Part shown: positions 1-6,215 of the stretch, one piece after another
Numbering within the stretch: the first letter of the stretch is position 1
Layout of the letters: each line of letters opens with the position of its first letter
Source: Zavarzinia sp.
GTDB lineage: Bacteria > Pseudomonadota > Alphaproteobacteria > Zavarziniales > Zavarziniaceae
DNA length: 6,290 bases
Assembly (NCBI GenBank): GCA_028694545.1
Contig: JAQVKV010000153.1
Coordinates: forward strand, 1-6,290
Direction: 5' to 3'
The notes under the pieces: generated by a model
The model's database searches: none
What the model was told of the DNA's origin: nothing
Seen by the model: the letters and a program-made list of their open reading frames with translations, nothing else
Made by a program: the position numbers and the translations under genes

Positions 1-2
1 CC

Positions 3-563
3 GATTTCGACGAGTCGGTTGTGGTCAGCCCCGACGGTTTCGTGGGCCTGCGCGCCACCGGCCAGATCGAGATCGGCGGCCTTACGCCCAAGGAGGCGGA
101 GGACAAGATCCGCGTCGCCTCCGCCCGATACCTGCAGGCGCCCGTGGTTTCGGTGCAGGTGACGAAATATGCCTCGTCGCGTCTTTTCGTCGGCGGCATG
201 GTGGCGGCACCGGGGGTCTATGGCATTTATGGCCCGGTCAACCTGCTTGAAGCGATCGTCAACGCGGGCGGTTTCCGCGACGAGGCGCGGGCCGACGAAG
301 TGGTCCTGATCCGCCGTGGCCCGGACGGCAAGCCGATGATGCGCACCGTGGATATCCAGAATTTCATTCAGCGCCTCGACCCGGCCGACGACGTGAAGGT
401 CTTCTCCGGCGACATCGTCTTCGTGCCGCGCAGCCTGGCGGGCGAGGTCGGGCATTGGGTCGAGCAATACATCGACAATGTCCTGCCGCTTGATCCAACC
501 TTCGACTATACGATCAACCGGACGTTCCAGACCGGGACAGGAAGGACCCTGCCGCCGCTATGA
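3..563 (+). CDS. Polysaccharide export protein, Wza/OtnA-like (5' truncated by window edge)
   Basis: The reading frame is open from base 3, so the N-terminus (signal peptide, lipobox and start) lies outside the window; 186 residues are visible. The first ~45 residues match the end of a Poly_export domain, with the typical run SPDGFVGL, then G-x-I and a 'LTPKEAEDKI' helix. This is followed by PVVSVQV and an SLBB-type beta-grasp domain (about residues 60-140) with VGGMVAAPGVY, LLEAIVNAGGF and a closing SGDIVFVP. The tail (GHWVEQYIDNVLP) could be the amphipathic helix with which Wza-type proteins cross the outer membrane; that is inferred. Family members form the outer-membrane and periplasmic channel that exports capsule or exopolysaccharide. 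The TGA stop overlaps the ATG of the next gene (ATGA), which suggests translational coupling. No frameshift or internal stop is seen. The family call is confident; the specific polysaccharide is unknown. Confidence 0.9.
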   Translation, partial: DFDESVVVSPDGFVGLRATGQIEIGGLTPKEAEDKIRVASARYLQAPVVSVQVTKYASSRLFVGGMVAAPGVYGIYGPVNLLEAIVNAGGFRDEARADEVVLIRRGPDGKPMMRTVDIQNFIQRLDPADDVKVFSGDIVFVPRSLAGEVGHWVEQYIDNVLPLDPTFDYTINRTFQTGTGRTLPPL

Positions 564-1361
564 CCGCAGAAGCCCCTTTCCCTACTTACGACTTCCTCGG
601 GCTCAGCCTGATGGAGCTCGACGTGCCGACTACGGCCGCGGCCATCGTCGCGCGGGCGCCGGACGCGCCGTTCGCCTATGTCAGCACGTCGAACGCCCAG
701 CATGTCGTCTGGATGGACCGGGGGGTAGTGCCCAACCTGCGCCGCGCGCACCTGAAGGCCTGGCTGCGCACCAATGACAGCCGGGTCCTGCGTCTTGTCG
801 GTCGGGTGATGTTCGGCCGGCGCAACATGCCGGTGACCTGCGGCAGCGACCTGACGGTCGAATTGCTGCGCCATCACCTGCGGCCTGACGATACGATCAG
901 CGTGATCGGCGGCGACGACGTGTTGGTGGCGGAAATGCGTCGCCAGTTCCGTTTCGCCGCCCTGCACCAGTTCCAGCCGCCCATGGGGTTGCTGAACAAC
1001 CCGGCGGCGCGCGCCGCCTGCGTCGATTTCATCGTCGCCCATCCCGCGCGCTATGTCTTCATCGCCTGCGGCTATCCTCAATCCGAACTGATCGCGTTCG
1101 AGGCGGCGGGGCGGGGCGGTCGGCACCGGCCTGTGCATCGGCAGTTCGCTGCTGTTCGCGACCGGCCTCGTCGATCGCGCGCCCCTGTGGATGCAACGTC
1201 TGACCCTGGAATGGCTGCACCGCCTGATCATCGATCCTCGGCGCCAGGTCCGGCGGATCTTCAACGATTCGGCTCCCATGCTGTGGATTGCCGTAAAGAC
1301 GCGACTTGGCCTCCGGAATCACGCGGTCCGGGCCCCCGGGGACGGTGCCGCCGCGCCATGA
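560..1361 (+). pseudogene. WecG/TagA/CpsF family glycosyltransferase, interrupted by a single-base frameshift near 1106-1118
   Basis: Members of this family (GT26) transfer a sugar such as ManNAc or ManNAcA to a lipid-linked acceptor at the cytoplasmic membrane. Frame 2 from ATG 560 gives the N-terminal part: 'STSNAQHVV' (about residues 42-50, the T-x-N substrate-site motif), 'WLRTNDSRVL' with D73 at the place of the family's catalytic Asp, 'TCGSDLT' (94-98), 'SVIGG', and 'FIACGYPQSE' in place of the usual G-x-P-x-Q-E. After about residue 183 that frame turns into Arg/Pro-rich noise. The +1 frame continues with GTGLCIGSSLLFATG, then RAPLWMQRLTLEWLHRL and DPRRQVRRIF, the expected C-terminus, and stops at 1359-1361. 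Dropping one G from the GGGG at 1108-1111 or 1113-1116 gives one 266-residue protein, normal for the family. Its stop then overlaps the next start as ATGA. The shift may be a homopolymer sequencing error, in which case the gene is intact. A weak AGGAAGGA lies 13 bases before the start. Confidence 0.85.
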
Positions 1362-2698
1362 GCGACGGCGTCGCCGATACCGGAATTCGCCGCCGGGGTC
1401 GGGTCCTGCGGCCGGTACGCGTATCGGCCAGGGTCATCACCGAAGCGGGCGGACAGGTTGCGGGCGATTCGGCGGCCAAGGTCGCCGTGTTGCTCTTCGT
1501 GCTGCCGATGTTCGGCCAGACCTTCCACTATATCTTCGACGTGCCGCCGCTTTATTTTCTCTCGAAGGGCTGGCCGGGCCTGACCGCGCCACTGATCCTG
1601 ATCGGTCTTTCGCGGGGGCGTCTGCCGGCGACGCCGCTCTTCCTCTTCATGCTGGCCTATGTGCTCGCGTTCACGCCGCTGCTCTCGATGATCAATCTCG
1701 GCAATGGCGTGTTCGATGCCCTGGCGACCACCGCCAAGGCCTTGCCCATGACCTATTACTTCTCCCTCTCCGGGCTTCTCATCCTGATGAAGCCGACGGC
1801 GCGGACGATCGAGCGTCTGCTGTTCGCCCTCGGGATCGCCACCTATTTCGCCATGGTCTTCATGTGGGTCACGGTCCCGGCGAGCTGGTATGCGTCCGAC
1901 GCGGTCTCCAGCAAGATCTTCGTCTACGAGATCGAGCGCGGCTATCGCATCTACATGCCGATGTTCTTCGGCAACCTCTTCCTCTTCATGTGCGTGCGCT
2001 ACGCCCTTGCCCGGCCGAAGCTGCGCTGGTTGCTGGTCGCCGTGCCGATCTGCCTGGCGATCGACATCCTGATCTACAAGCAGCGCACGGCGATCGGCTG
2101 CGCCGTTCTCGTCGTCGGGCTGGGGATCGTCGCGGGCATGCCGCGCGGACTGCGCAACCTCGCCTGGACCGCGGGGCTGGCGCTGGCCGCGACCATAGTC
2201 TTCGTCGTGCTGACGGGATCGATCGACGAAGGTTTCAGCCAGACTTTCGGCGGCTCCCTGTCCGTCCGGCAGACGTCGATCGCGCTCGCTGTGGATTATC
2301 TGATCGCCGAGCCCTTACGCCTTGTCTTCGGCGTCGGCTCGATCACGCGCTTCAGTACCGTCACCATGTTCGATCTCTTCGGTTACAAGCACTTCTACCT
2401 GGCCGATCTCGGGTGGCCCGGGGTGGTGTTCGAATATGGCGCGCTCGGCAGCGCGCTGATCGCCGCGACCTCCTTCATGTCGCTGATGATCACCCAGGGC
2501 AATGCGGCCGACCGGGACCCGCTGTCGCTCGCGCTCTACGACATCGTCCTTTACTGTATCCTCACGACCGTCGTCTATTCGGTGATGTTCACGCCGGGCG
2601 AGACGGCGACGGCGGCCGCATTGTCGATCTATCTGTTCAGGATGCGACGCGCGGCGGCGACGTCATCCGGACCATCGAGCCACTGGGCCCGTCCATAA
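1358..2698 (+). CDS. O-antigen polymerase/ligase-like (Wzy-type) multi-spanning membrane protein
   Basis: The protein has 446 residues from ATG 1358 to TAA 2696-2698. After a basic N-terminal tail of about 40 residues it is dominated by hydrophobic segments, roughly ten to twelve by eye, such as VAVLLFVLPMFG, LFLFMLAYVLAF, FALGIATYFAMVFMW, LLVAVPICLAIDILI and AALSIYLF. Features shared with Wzy and WaaL-like proteins are a basic 'KQRTAIG' after a membrane segment (K241 to G247), a large periplasmic-looking loop with 'FGVGS' (about 324-328), and 'DLGWPGVVFEYGALG' (350-364), the common D-x-G-x-x-x-x-x-x-E-x-G-x-x-G pattern. Wzy enzymes join undecaprenyl-linked repeat units at the periplasmic face; the polysaccharide context makes polymerase likelier than ligase. 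The start is set by the ATGA overlap with the repaired glycosyltransferase frame; no good Shine-Dalgarno site is seen, which fits translational coupling. A continuous reading from 560 into this gene is a frameshift artefact. Confidence 0.8.
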   Translation: MSDGVADTGIRRRGRVLRPVRVSARVITEAGGQVAGDSAAKVAVLLFVLPMFGQTFHYIFDVPPLYFLSKGWPGLTAPLILIGLSRGRLPATPLFLFMLAYVLAFTPLLSMINLGNGVFDALATTAKALPMTYYFSLSGLLILMKPTARTIERLLFALGIATYFAMVFMWVTVPASWYASDAVSSKIFVYEIERGYRIYMPMFFGNLFLFMCVRYALARPKLRWLLVAVPICLAIDILIYKQRTAIGCAVLVVGLGIVAGMPRGLRNLAWTAGLALAATIVFVVLTGSIDEGFSQTFGGSLSVRQTSIALAVDYLIAEPLRLVFGVGSITRFSTVTMFDLFGYKHFYLADLGWPGVVFEYGALGSALIAATSFMSLMITQGNAADRDPLSLALYDIVLYCILTTVVYSVMFTPGETATAAALSIYLFRMRRAAATSSGPSSHWARP

Positions 2699-2702
2699 GG
2701 AG
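2697..2702 (+). promoter_or_regulatory. Ribosome binding site of the FkbM methyltransferase gene
   Basis: AAGGAG lies five bases before ATG 2708 and shares its two As with the TAA stop of the polymerase gene (2696-2698). This supports the chosen start and co-transcription with the genes before it. Confidence 0.75.
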
Positions 2703-2707
2703 AGAGC

Positions 2708-3577
2708 ATGCTTCGGCGCATCAAGAAGCTGTTGGGACACCCGGGGTTCCGGGCGGATCCCTTCGGGACCCTGGTCCGGGGCGCGATCTGGGCCTTCTGC
2801 GTCCTGTCCGGGCGCAGCCCCGTGTTCCGCATCGCGCCCGGTGGAGGGCGCCTGCGTGTCCCGCCCGACATGCGCTATATGTCGGTCACCGCCTTCCTCA
2901 TGCGTGACTGGGTGGAACCGGAGCTTCACTTCCTCGACCGGCTGCTCGGACCGGGCGACGTCTTTCTCGACGTCGGCGCCAATGTCGGCATCTTCACCTT
3001 GCGTGGCGCGCCGCTGGTGGGGCCGCAGGGGCTTGTCATCGCCGTCGAGCCGGGACAGACGGCCTTTGGCGAACTGACGTCGAATCTCGGCCTCAATCCC
3101 GAATTCACCCAGGTTCGCGCATTGCGCAAGGCGCTGTCGGACACCGTCGGCGAGGCGGTCCTGCACCATATCGAGATTGGCAACGACCCTCAGGCCTTCT
3201 CGCTGCTCACCGACGGTTCCGATACGGAAAGCGAGAAGGTGGCGGTGACGACGCTCGACCAGCTCGCCGAGGAATACGGTCTGCAGTCGATCGCCTGCAT
3301 GAAGATGGATGTCGAAGGGGCGGAGCCCATGGTGATCGCGGGCGGCCGCCAGACCCTGGAGCGCCTGAAGCCGATCATCCTGTTCGAGATCAACACGAGG
3401 CTGCTCGACCGCAAGGGCGAGGCAGCGGACGATGCCTTCACGGCGCTGCACGGCCTTGGTTACGAAACCTTCCGCTGGACCCTGGACGGCAAGCTCGAGA
3501 AGGTGACGGAACTGCCCGAGGGCTGGGCCAATCTGGTCGCCATCCACCCGGCGGGCGAGCAGCCGCGCCGGCGCTGA
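2708..3577 (+). CDS. FkbM family SAM-dependent methyltransferase
   Basis: This 289-residue cytoplasmic protein most likely O-methylates a sugar of the polysaccharide made by this locus; the exact substrate cannot be read from sequence. The Rossmann core is clear. Motif I is 'FLDVGANVGIF' (residues 86-96), the acidic end of strand beta-2 is in 'AVEPG' (E114), and the FkbM signature is 'KMDVEGAEPMVIAGG' (199-213, with D201, E203 and E206). 'ILFEINTRLLDR' follows (about 222-233). The N-terminal 80 residues are basic with a short hydrophobic stretch (AIWAFCVLSG), perhaps a membrane-surface contact. The start has AAGGAG five bases upstream and sits nine bases after the polymerase stop, so it is probably the last gene of the plus-strand operon. 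It meets the sugar transferase gene tail to tail with 25 bases between. FkbM domains are also used in secondary metabolism, but the neighbours favour glycan methylation. Confidence 0.9.
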   Translation: MLRRIKKLLGHPGFRADPFGTLVRGAIWAFCVLSGRSPVFRIAPGGGRLRVPPDMRYMSVTAFLMRDWVEPELHFLDRLLGPGDVFLDVGANVGIFTLRGAPLVGPQGLVIAVEPGQTAFGELTSNLGLNPEFTQVRALRKALSDTVGEAVLHHIEIGNDPQAFSLLTDGSDTESEKVAVTTLDQLAEEYGLQSIACMKMDVEGAEPMVIAGGRQTLERLKPIILFEINTRLLDRKGEAADDAFTALHGLGYETFRWTLDGKLEKVTELPEGWANLVAIHPAGEQPRRR

Positions 3578-3602
3578 GGACAGGCGCGACGACGGGCAGG
3601 GA

Positions 3603-5015
3603 TCAATAGGCGTCCTTGCCCGACATGCCGCCGAAGATCGTGCGCAGCATGATCTTGAAGTCGAGCCACAGCGACCAGTTCTCGATATAGAAGATGTCGA
3701 AGGCGACGACCTTCTTTGCCTTGTCGACGGTCGTGATGGTACCGCGTCCGCCGTTGATCTGGGCCCAGCCGGTAATGCCGGGCTTTACCCGGCAGCGGTA
3801 GGCATATTCACGCACGGCCTCGAGATAGGTGTGATTGCCGATCAGCATGTTCGGCACATGCGGGCGCGGGCCGACGATCGACATGTCCCCGCGCAGCACG
3901 TTCAGCAACTGGGGCAATTCGTCGATGCTGGTCTTGCGCAGGAAGCGGCCGACGCGGGTGATACGCGGATTGTCCCGCGTGGTGCCGCGCGTGCCGTCGT
4001 CGTTTCTGTCGATGGTCATGGTGCGCAGCTTGAAACAGTCGAAATTCCGGTTGTTGAAGCCGACGCGGGGCTGGCGGAACAGGACGGGGCCCGGCGAGTC
4101 CAGCTTGATCGCCAGGGCCGCGGCCAGAAGCACCGGACCGGCGACCAGCAGGCCGAGGCCCGCCACCACCTTGTCCTCGATCACCTTGAGCAAGCCCTGG
4201 CTGCCCTTCAGCGGGCGATGCGCGACCTGCAGCGAGGGCATGCCGGCGATCCGGACCACGTTCGAGAAGTTCAGGCGGAAATCATTGCCCTCGAAGGGAA
4301 TGACGACATCGGCGGAAAAGCCTTGCAGGCGCTCCAGCATACCCTGGATGCGCACGGCTGCGGTCCAGGGCAGGGCGATGATGATCATGTCCACATGGCC
4401 GTCCCGTACGGCTTCGCGCAGCTTGTCGATGGTGCCGGAGACCGGCACGCCGCCAACCGTTTCGGGGCGGCGGTCCGGCCCGCGGTCGTCATAGATGCCG
4501 ACCAGCTCGAAAGTGTTGTGCTGGCCGGGATCGAGCAGGCTTTCGACCATGTCGGAGGTGCGGTCGAGGGCGCCGATGATGGCGACGCGCCGGCGCAACA
4601 GGGCGCTGCGGAAGGCGTGGGTGACCAATACCCGCGTGATCAGACGGTGGCCGAACAGGAAGAGGACGAGACAGCCGCCCCAGACCGCCAGTGTCGCCGG
4701 CGCCTCGAAGGAGGCGGGCAGGAAGACGGCGAGCAGGAAGCAGGCGGCGGCGCAGGCCAGCACGAGGGCGACCAGCGGTTCAGCCATGGTACGCGTCAGC
4801 ACGCGGTAGTGTTCGACGCGATAGGCGTTCGTCTGGATCGCAACCCGGTTGTACAGTGCCAGGATCAGGGCCAGCAGGAAGATCCCCTGCGCCACGCTGA
4901 GGCCGATCGGCTCCGGCCAGCCCAGGGCCCAGGCGAAGGTGGTGGCAACCGCCAGCGCGACGAGATCGCCGAGCCTGACCAACCGGTTTATCAGGCCGTG
5001 GGTCCAGACGATCAT
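3603..5015 (-). CDS. Undecaprenyl-phosphate sugar phosphotransferase, WcaJ/GumD-like (initiating enzyme of polysaccharide synthesis)
   Basis: Family members move a hexose-1-phosphate, often glucose or galactose, from the UDP-sugar to undecaprenyl phosphate at the inner membrane, the first step of repeat-unit assembly. Counting 470 residues from ATG 5015, four N-terminal hydrophobic segments fall at about 15-32, 40-55, 80-100 and 107-130. A nucleotide-binding-like soluble domain follows, with 'RRRVAIIG' (141-148), 'LVGIYDDRGPDRR' and GGVPVSG. Another membrane segment is at 284-303, and then comes the C-terminal bacterial sugar transferase domain: KLDSPGPVLFRQ with D306, 'FKLRTM', 'SIDELPQLLNVLRGDMSIVG' with the catalytic D365-E366 pair, 'GPRPH', 'RVKPGITGWAQINGGRG' and 'YIENWSLWLDFKIM'. 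Full length looks intact. I prefer ATG 5015, with CGAGG nine bases upstream; an in-frame TTG at 5024 would add three residues but abuts that site. The gene is convergent with the methyltransferase gene. Confidence 0.92.
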   Translation of the reverse strand: MIVWTHGLINRLVRLGDLVALAVATTFAWALGWPEPIGLSVAQGIFLLALILALYNRVAIQTNAYRVEHYRVLTRTMAEPLVALVLACAAACFLLAVFLPASFEAPATLAVWGGCLVLFLFGHRLITRVLVTHAFRSALLRRRVAIIGALDRTSDMVESLLDPGQHNTFELVGIYDDRGPDRRPETVGGVPVSGTIDKLREAVRDGHVDMIIIALPWTAAVRIQGMLERLQGFSADVVIPFEGNDFRLNFSNVVRIAGMPSLQVAHRPLKGSQGLLKVIEDKVVAGLGLLVAGPVLLAAALAIKLDSPGPVLFRQPRVGFNNRNFDCFKLRTMTIDRNDDGTRGTTRDNPRITRVGRFLRKTSIDELPQLLNVLRGDMSIVGPRPHVPNMLIGNHTYLEAVREYAYRCRVKPGITGWAQINGGRGTITTVDKAKKVVAFDIFYIENWSLWLDFKIMLRTIFGGMSGKDAY

Positions 5016-5024
5016 GCGGCGCAA

Positions 5025-5029
5025 CCTCG
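5025..5029 (-). promoter_or_regulatory. Probable ribosome binding site of the WcaJ-like gene
   Basis: On the minus strand CGAGG lies nine bases before ATG 5015. The alternative TTG start at 5024 is directly next to it, so this site favours the ATG. Confidence 0.4.
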
Positions 5030-5054
5030 TGACATCATGGCTGCAGTGGGCCCG

Positions 5055-5073
5055 TTAATATTGGTTCGGTCAA
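5055..5073 (-). promoter_or_regulatory. AT-rich, promoter-like patch upstream of the WcaJ-like gene
   Basis: The 102 bases between the two minus-strand genes contain the only AT-rich island nearby. Read on the minus strand it shows TTGACC (5068-5073), close to a sigma70 -35 box, followed by AATATTAA (5055-5062). The seven- to eight-base gap between them is too short for a classical -35/-10 pair, and no good -10 lies 17 bases after TTGACC. It is therefore only a candidate element, perhaps for a separate transcript of the sugar transferase. Confidence 0.2.
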
Positions 5074-5078
5074 GGGGC

Positions 5079-5103
5079 GAGGCGCCCGAATGCCGGGCCT
5101 CTC
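5079..5103 (-). other. Imperfect hairpin after the small exported protein gene
   Basis: On the minus strand, just after the stop at 5118-5120, GCCCG and CGGGC form a five-base stem around a GCATT loop. It is extended by GAG/CTC arms across small bulges. No T-run follows, so it is not a standard intrinsic terminator; it could slow transcription or shield an RNA end. Confidence 0.25.
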
Positions 5104-5117
5104 CGCCGCCAATGGCA

Positions 5118-5573
5118 TCATTGTGGCCGGCAAGTGATCGGCGCTCCCAATTGCTTGTTCGTCTCGTCCCGTGACTGGAATTCGATGAGGGGAACATCCT
5201 CCCACACGGGATCGCCTCGGGGCGGGCAGAAATTGAGCATGGCACCGGACGGGTTGCCCCGCCACCGGCTGGGTACGGTAACCACGATGCGGAAGCCATG
5301 GCTGAGACGGTAGGGGTCCGAACACCACCAGCCGACGGGAACGCGGTCGCGGCAATAGGTTCGCAAATTGGCCAGCGGATCGACCGGTGGGCGCAGGTTG
5401 TAACGCGCGCGGGCCTGTCCGTCTTCCGGCCTCTCCTGATATTGGGCAAGCACCGGCGTGCCGAACAGGCAGAAGAGCAGGGCAAAGCCCGCGCGACACC
5501 AGATCGCCAGGCGCTGGCCGCTTCGGGCCCGCGAGCGGTCGAGGGGCGGGGCATCGACGGTCGAGACGATCAT
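5118..5573 (-). CDS. Small exported hypothetical protein with four cysteines in the mature part
   Basis: I do not recognise the family. The 151-residue reading from ATG 5573 has a basic N-terminal region and a hydrophobic core (about residues 28-42: AGFALLFCLFGTPVL), ending in VLA-Q, a good signal peptidase I site after A43. The mature part of about 108 residues contains C74, C84 (in GWWCSDPYR), C116 (in LNFCPP) and C148 (in ITCRP), which could form two disulphides in the periplasm. It also has a Trp-rich, beta-rich look (RIVVTVPSRWRG). The frame stays open upstream to ATG 5705, but that added part is Arg/Pro-rich and looks non-coding, so I take the start just before the signal peptide. No clear Shine-Dalgarno site precedes it, which leaves the start uncertain. 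It is co-oriented with the sugar transferase gene 102 bases downstream, but a functional link is only a guess. Confidence 0.6.
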   Translation of the reverse strand: MIVSTVDAPPLDRSRARSGQRLAIWCRAGFALLFCLFGTPVLAQYQERPEDGQARARYNLRPPVDPLANLRTYCRDRVPVGWWCSDPYRLSHGFRIVVTVPSRWRGNPSGAMLNFCPPRGDPVWEDVPLIEFQSRDETNKQLGAPITCRPQ

Positions 5574-5658
5574 GGAGCCATCGTGCCACACCGCGTGCCG
5601 GGCCAGAAGAGGGGGGGGACGCGCCAGTGACGGGCGGGCCCGAGGTGGGCAAGAGGGG

Positions 5659-5686
5659 TGGGCTCGACGCCGGCGCGGCCAGCCCA
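5659..5686. repeat. Inverted repeat TGGGCT-N16-AGCCCA upstream of nikR
   Basis: A perfect six-base inverted repeat (5659-5664 and 5681-5686) is separated by exactly 16 bases and ends 51 bases before the nikR start. Known E. coli-type NikR operators have the same 6-16-6 geometry, but with half-sites GTATGA/TCATAC, which differ from these. It may be an operator, an RNA hairpin, or chance in GC-rich DNA. Confidence 0.3.
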
Positions 5687-5725
5687 TAGTCTGGTCGCAG
5701 CGCAATGCCCCGCCCAGGGGGCGCC

Positions 5726-5729
5726 GGAG
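5726..5729 (+). promoter_or_regulatory. Ribosome binding site of nikR
   Basis: GGAG lies eight bases before ATG 5738. This selects that start over an in-frame ATG at 5705, which has no such site and would add 11 residues before the conserved DNA-binding strand. Confidence 0.6.
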
Positions 5730-5737
5730 CGAATGCG

Positions 5738-6205
5738 ATGCAACGTGTGACGATTACCCTCGACAGCGCCCTCATCGAAGAGATTGACCGCCACATGGAG
5801 GCGCGCCACTACGCCAACCGCTCGGAAGCGATCCGGGACCTTGTACGGGCGGGCCTGCGCGAGGCAAGCATGGGCGCGGCGGCCTCACCCGAGGAACAGG
5901 ACCGGCCCTGCGTCGCGGCGCTCGTCTACGTCTTCGATCACGACCGGCGCGATCTCGCCCATCGCCTGACCCACGCGCATCACGATCACCATGACCTCTC
6001 GCTTGCGACGACCCATGTCCATCTGAACAGCGAGCAATGTCTCGAAGTCGCCCTGATGCGGGGCAAGGCGGGCGAGATCCGGCATTTCGCCGATCATCTG
6101 ACGGCGGAACGCGGGGTGCGTCATGGCCGGCTCGTCGTCGTGCCGGTGGACGAGGCGGAGGACAGTGGCGGAAACACCGACCGCCATCATCATCACGGGT
6201 CCTGA
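5738..6205 (+). CDS. nikR: Nickel-responsive transcriptional regulator NikR
   Basis: NikR is a tetrameric DNA-binding repressor that senses cytoplasmic Ni(II) and, in most bacteria, shuts off nickel uptake genes. The 155-residue product starts with the ribbon-helix-helix domain: MQRVTITLD, with the DNA-contacting R3, T5 and T7 as in E. coli, and 'NRSEAIRDLVRAGL' (27-40). The C-terminal ACT-like metal domain has 'VYVFDHDRRDLAHRL', 'HHDHHDLSLATTHVHLN' and 'CLEVALMRGKAGEIRHFAD', then RGVRHGRL. The four high-affinity nickel ligands are all present: H82, H93, H95 and C101, matching E. coli H76, H87, H89 and C95 by spacing. The protein is longer than E. coli NikR (133 residues) through a linker insert at about 44-57 and an acidic tail ending in HHHHGS, a natural His4 cluster. 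No nickel transporter or nickel enzyme is in the window, so its targets are unknown. It converges on the next gene with 10 bases between. Confidence 0.95.
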   Translation: MQRVTITLDSALIEEIDRHMEARHYANRSEAIRDLVRAGLREASMGAAASPEEQDRPCVAALVYVFDHDRRDLAHRLTHAHHDHHDLSLATTHVHLNSEQCLEVALMRGKAGEIRHFADHLTAERGVRHGRLVVVPVDEAEDSGGNTDRHHHHGS

Positions 6206-6215
6206 AAAACGGGCT

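Larger units (their letters stand above)
5574..5737. promoter_or_regulatory. Divergent intergenic region between the exported-protein gene and nikR
   Basis: This 164-base stretch must hold the promoters of both divergent genes, but no consensus -35/-10 pair is evident. It contains a run of eight Gs (5611-5618) and a 6-16-6 inverted repeat (5659-5686). I see no RNA gene or small ORF with coding character here. Confidence 0.45.

Noticed and set aside
506..1279. Minus-strand open frame of 257 codons opposite the glycosyltransferase gene
   Set aside because: The composition (Arg/His/Gln-rich) is typical of a GC-rich antisense shadow, and it overlaps family motifs on the other strand.
560..2698. 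Continuous 712-codon open frame read as one glycosyltransferase-polymerase fusion protein
   Set aside because: The middle part (about residues 184-266) is Arg/Pro-rich noise, while the other frame encodes the conserved glycosyltransferase C-terminus. The fusion follows from a one-base shift.
1306..2907. Plus-strand open frame of 533 codons across the polymerase gene
   Set aside because: It is an out-of-frame reading rich in Arg, Ala, Asp and Pro; the membrane-protein frame is clearly the coding one.
2663..3547. Minus-strand open frame of 294 codons opposite the methyltransferase gene
   Set aside because: It mirrors the codon pattern of the FkbM gene, whose motifs are unambiguous on the plus strand.
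3578..3602. Possible bidirectional terminator between the convergent methyltransferase and sugar transferase genes
   Set aside because: The 25 bases contain no stable inverted repeat and no T-run on either strand.
3831..5174. Long plus-strand open frame of 447 codons opposite the sugar transferase gene
   Set aside because: It is the antisense shadow of a strongly conserved gene in GC-rich DNA. Its product is Asp/Gln/Gly/Arg-rich and low in complexity, with no domain motif.
5662..5689. Seven of twelve match to the E. coli NikR operator (GCTCGA-N16-CCATAG)
   Set aside because: A match this weak is expected by chance at some offset in a gap of this length.
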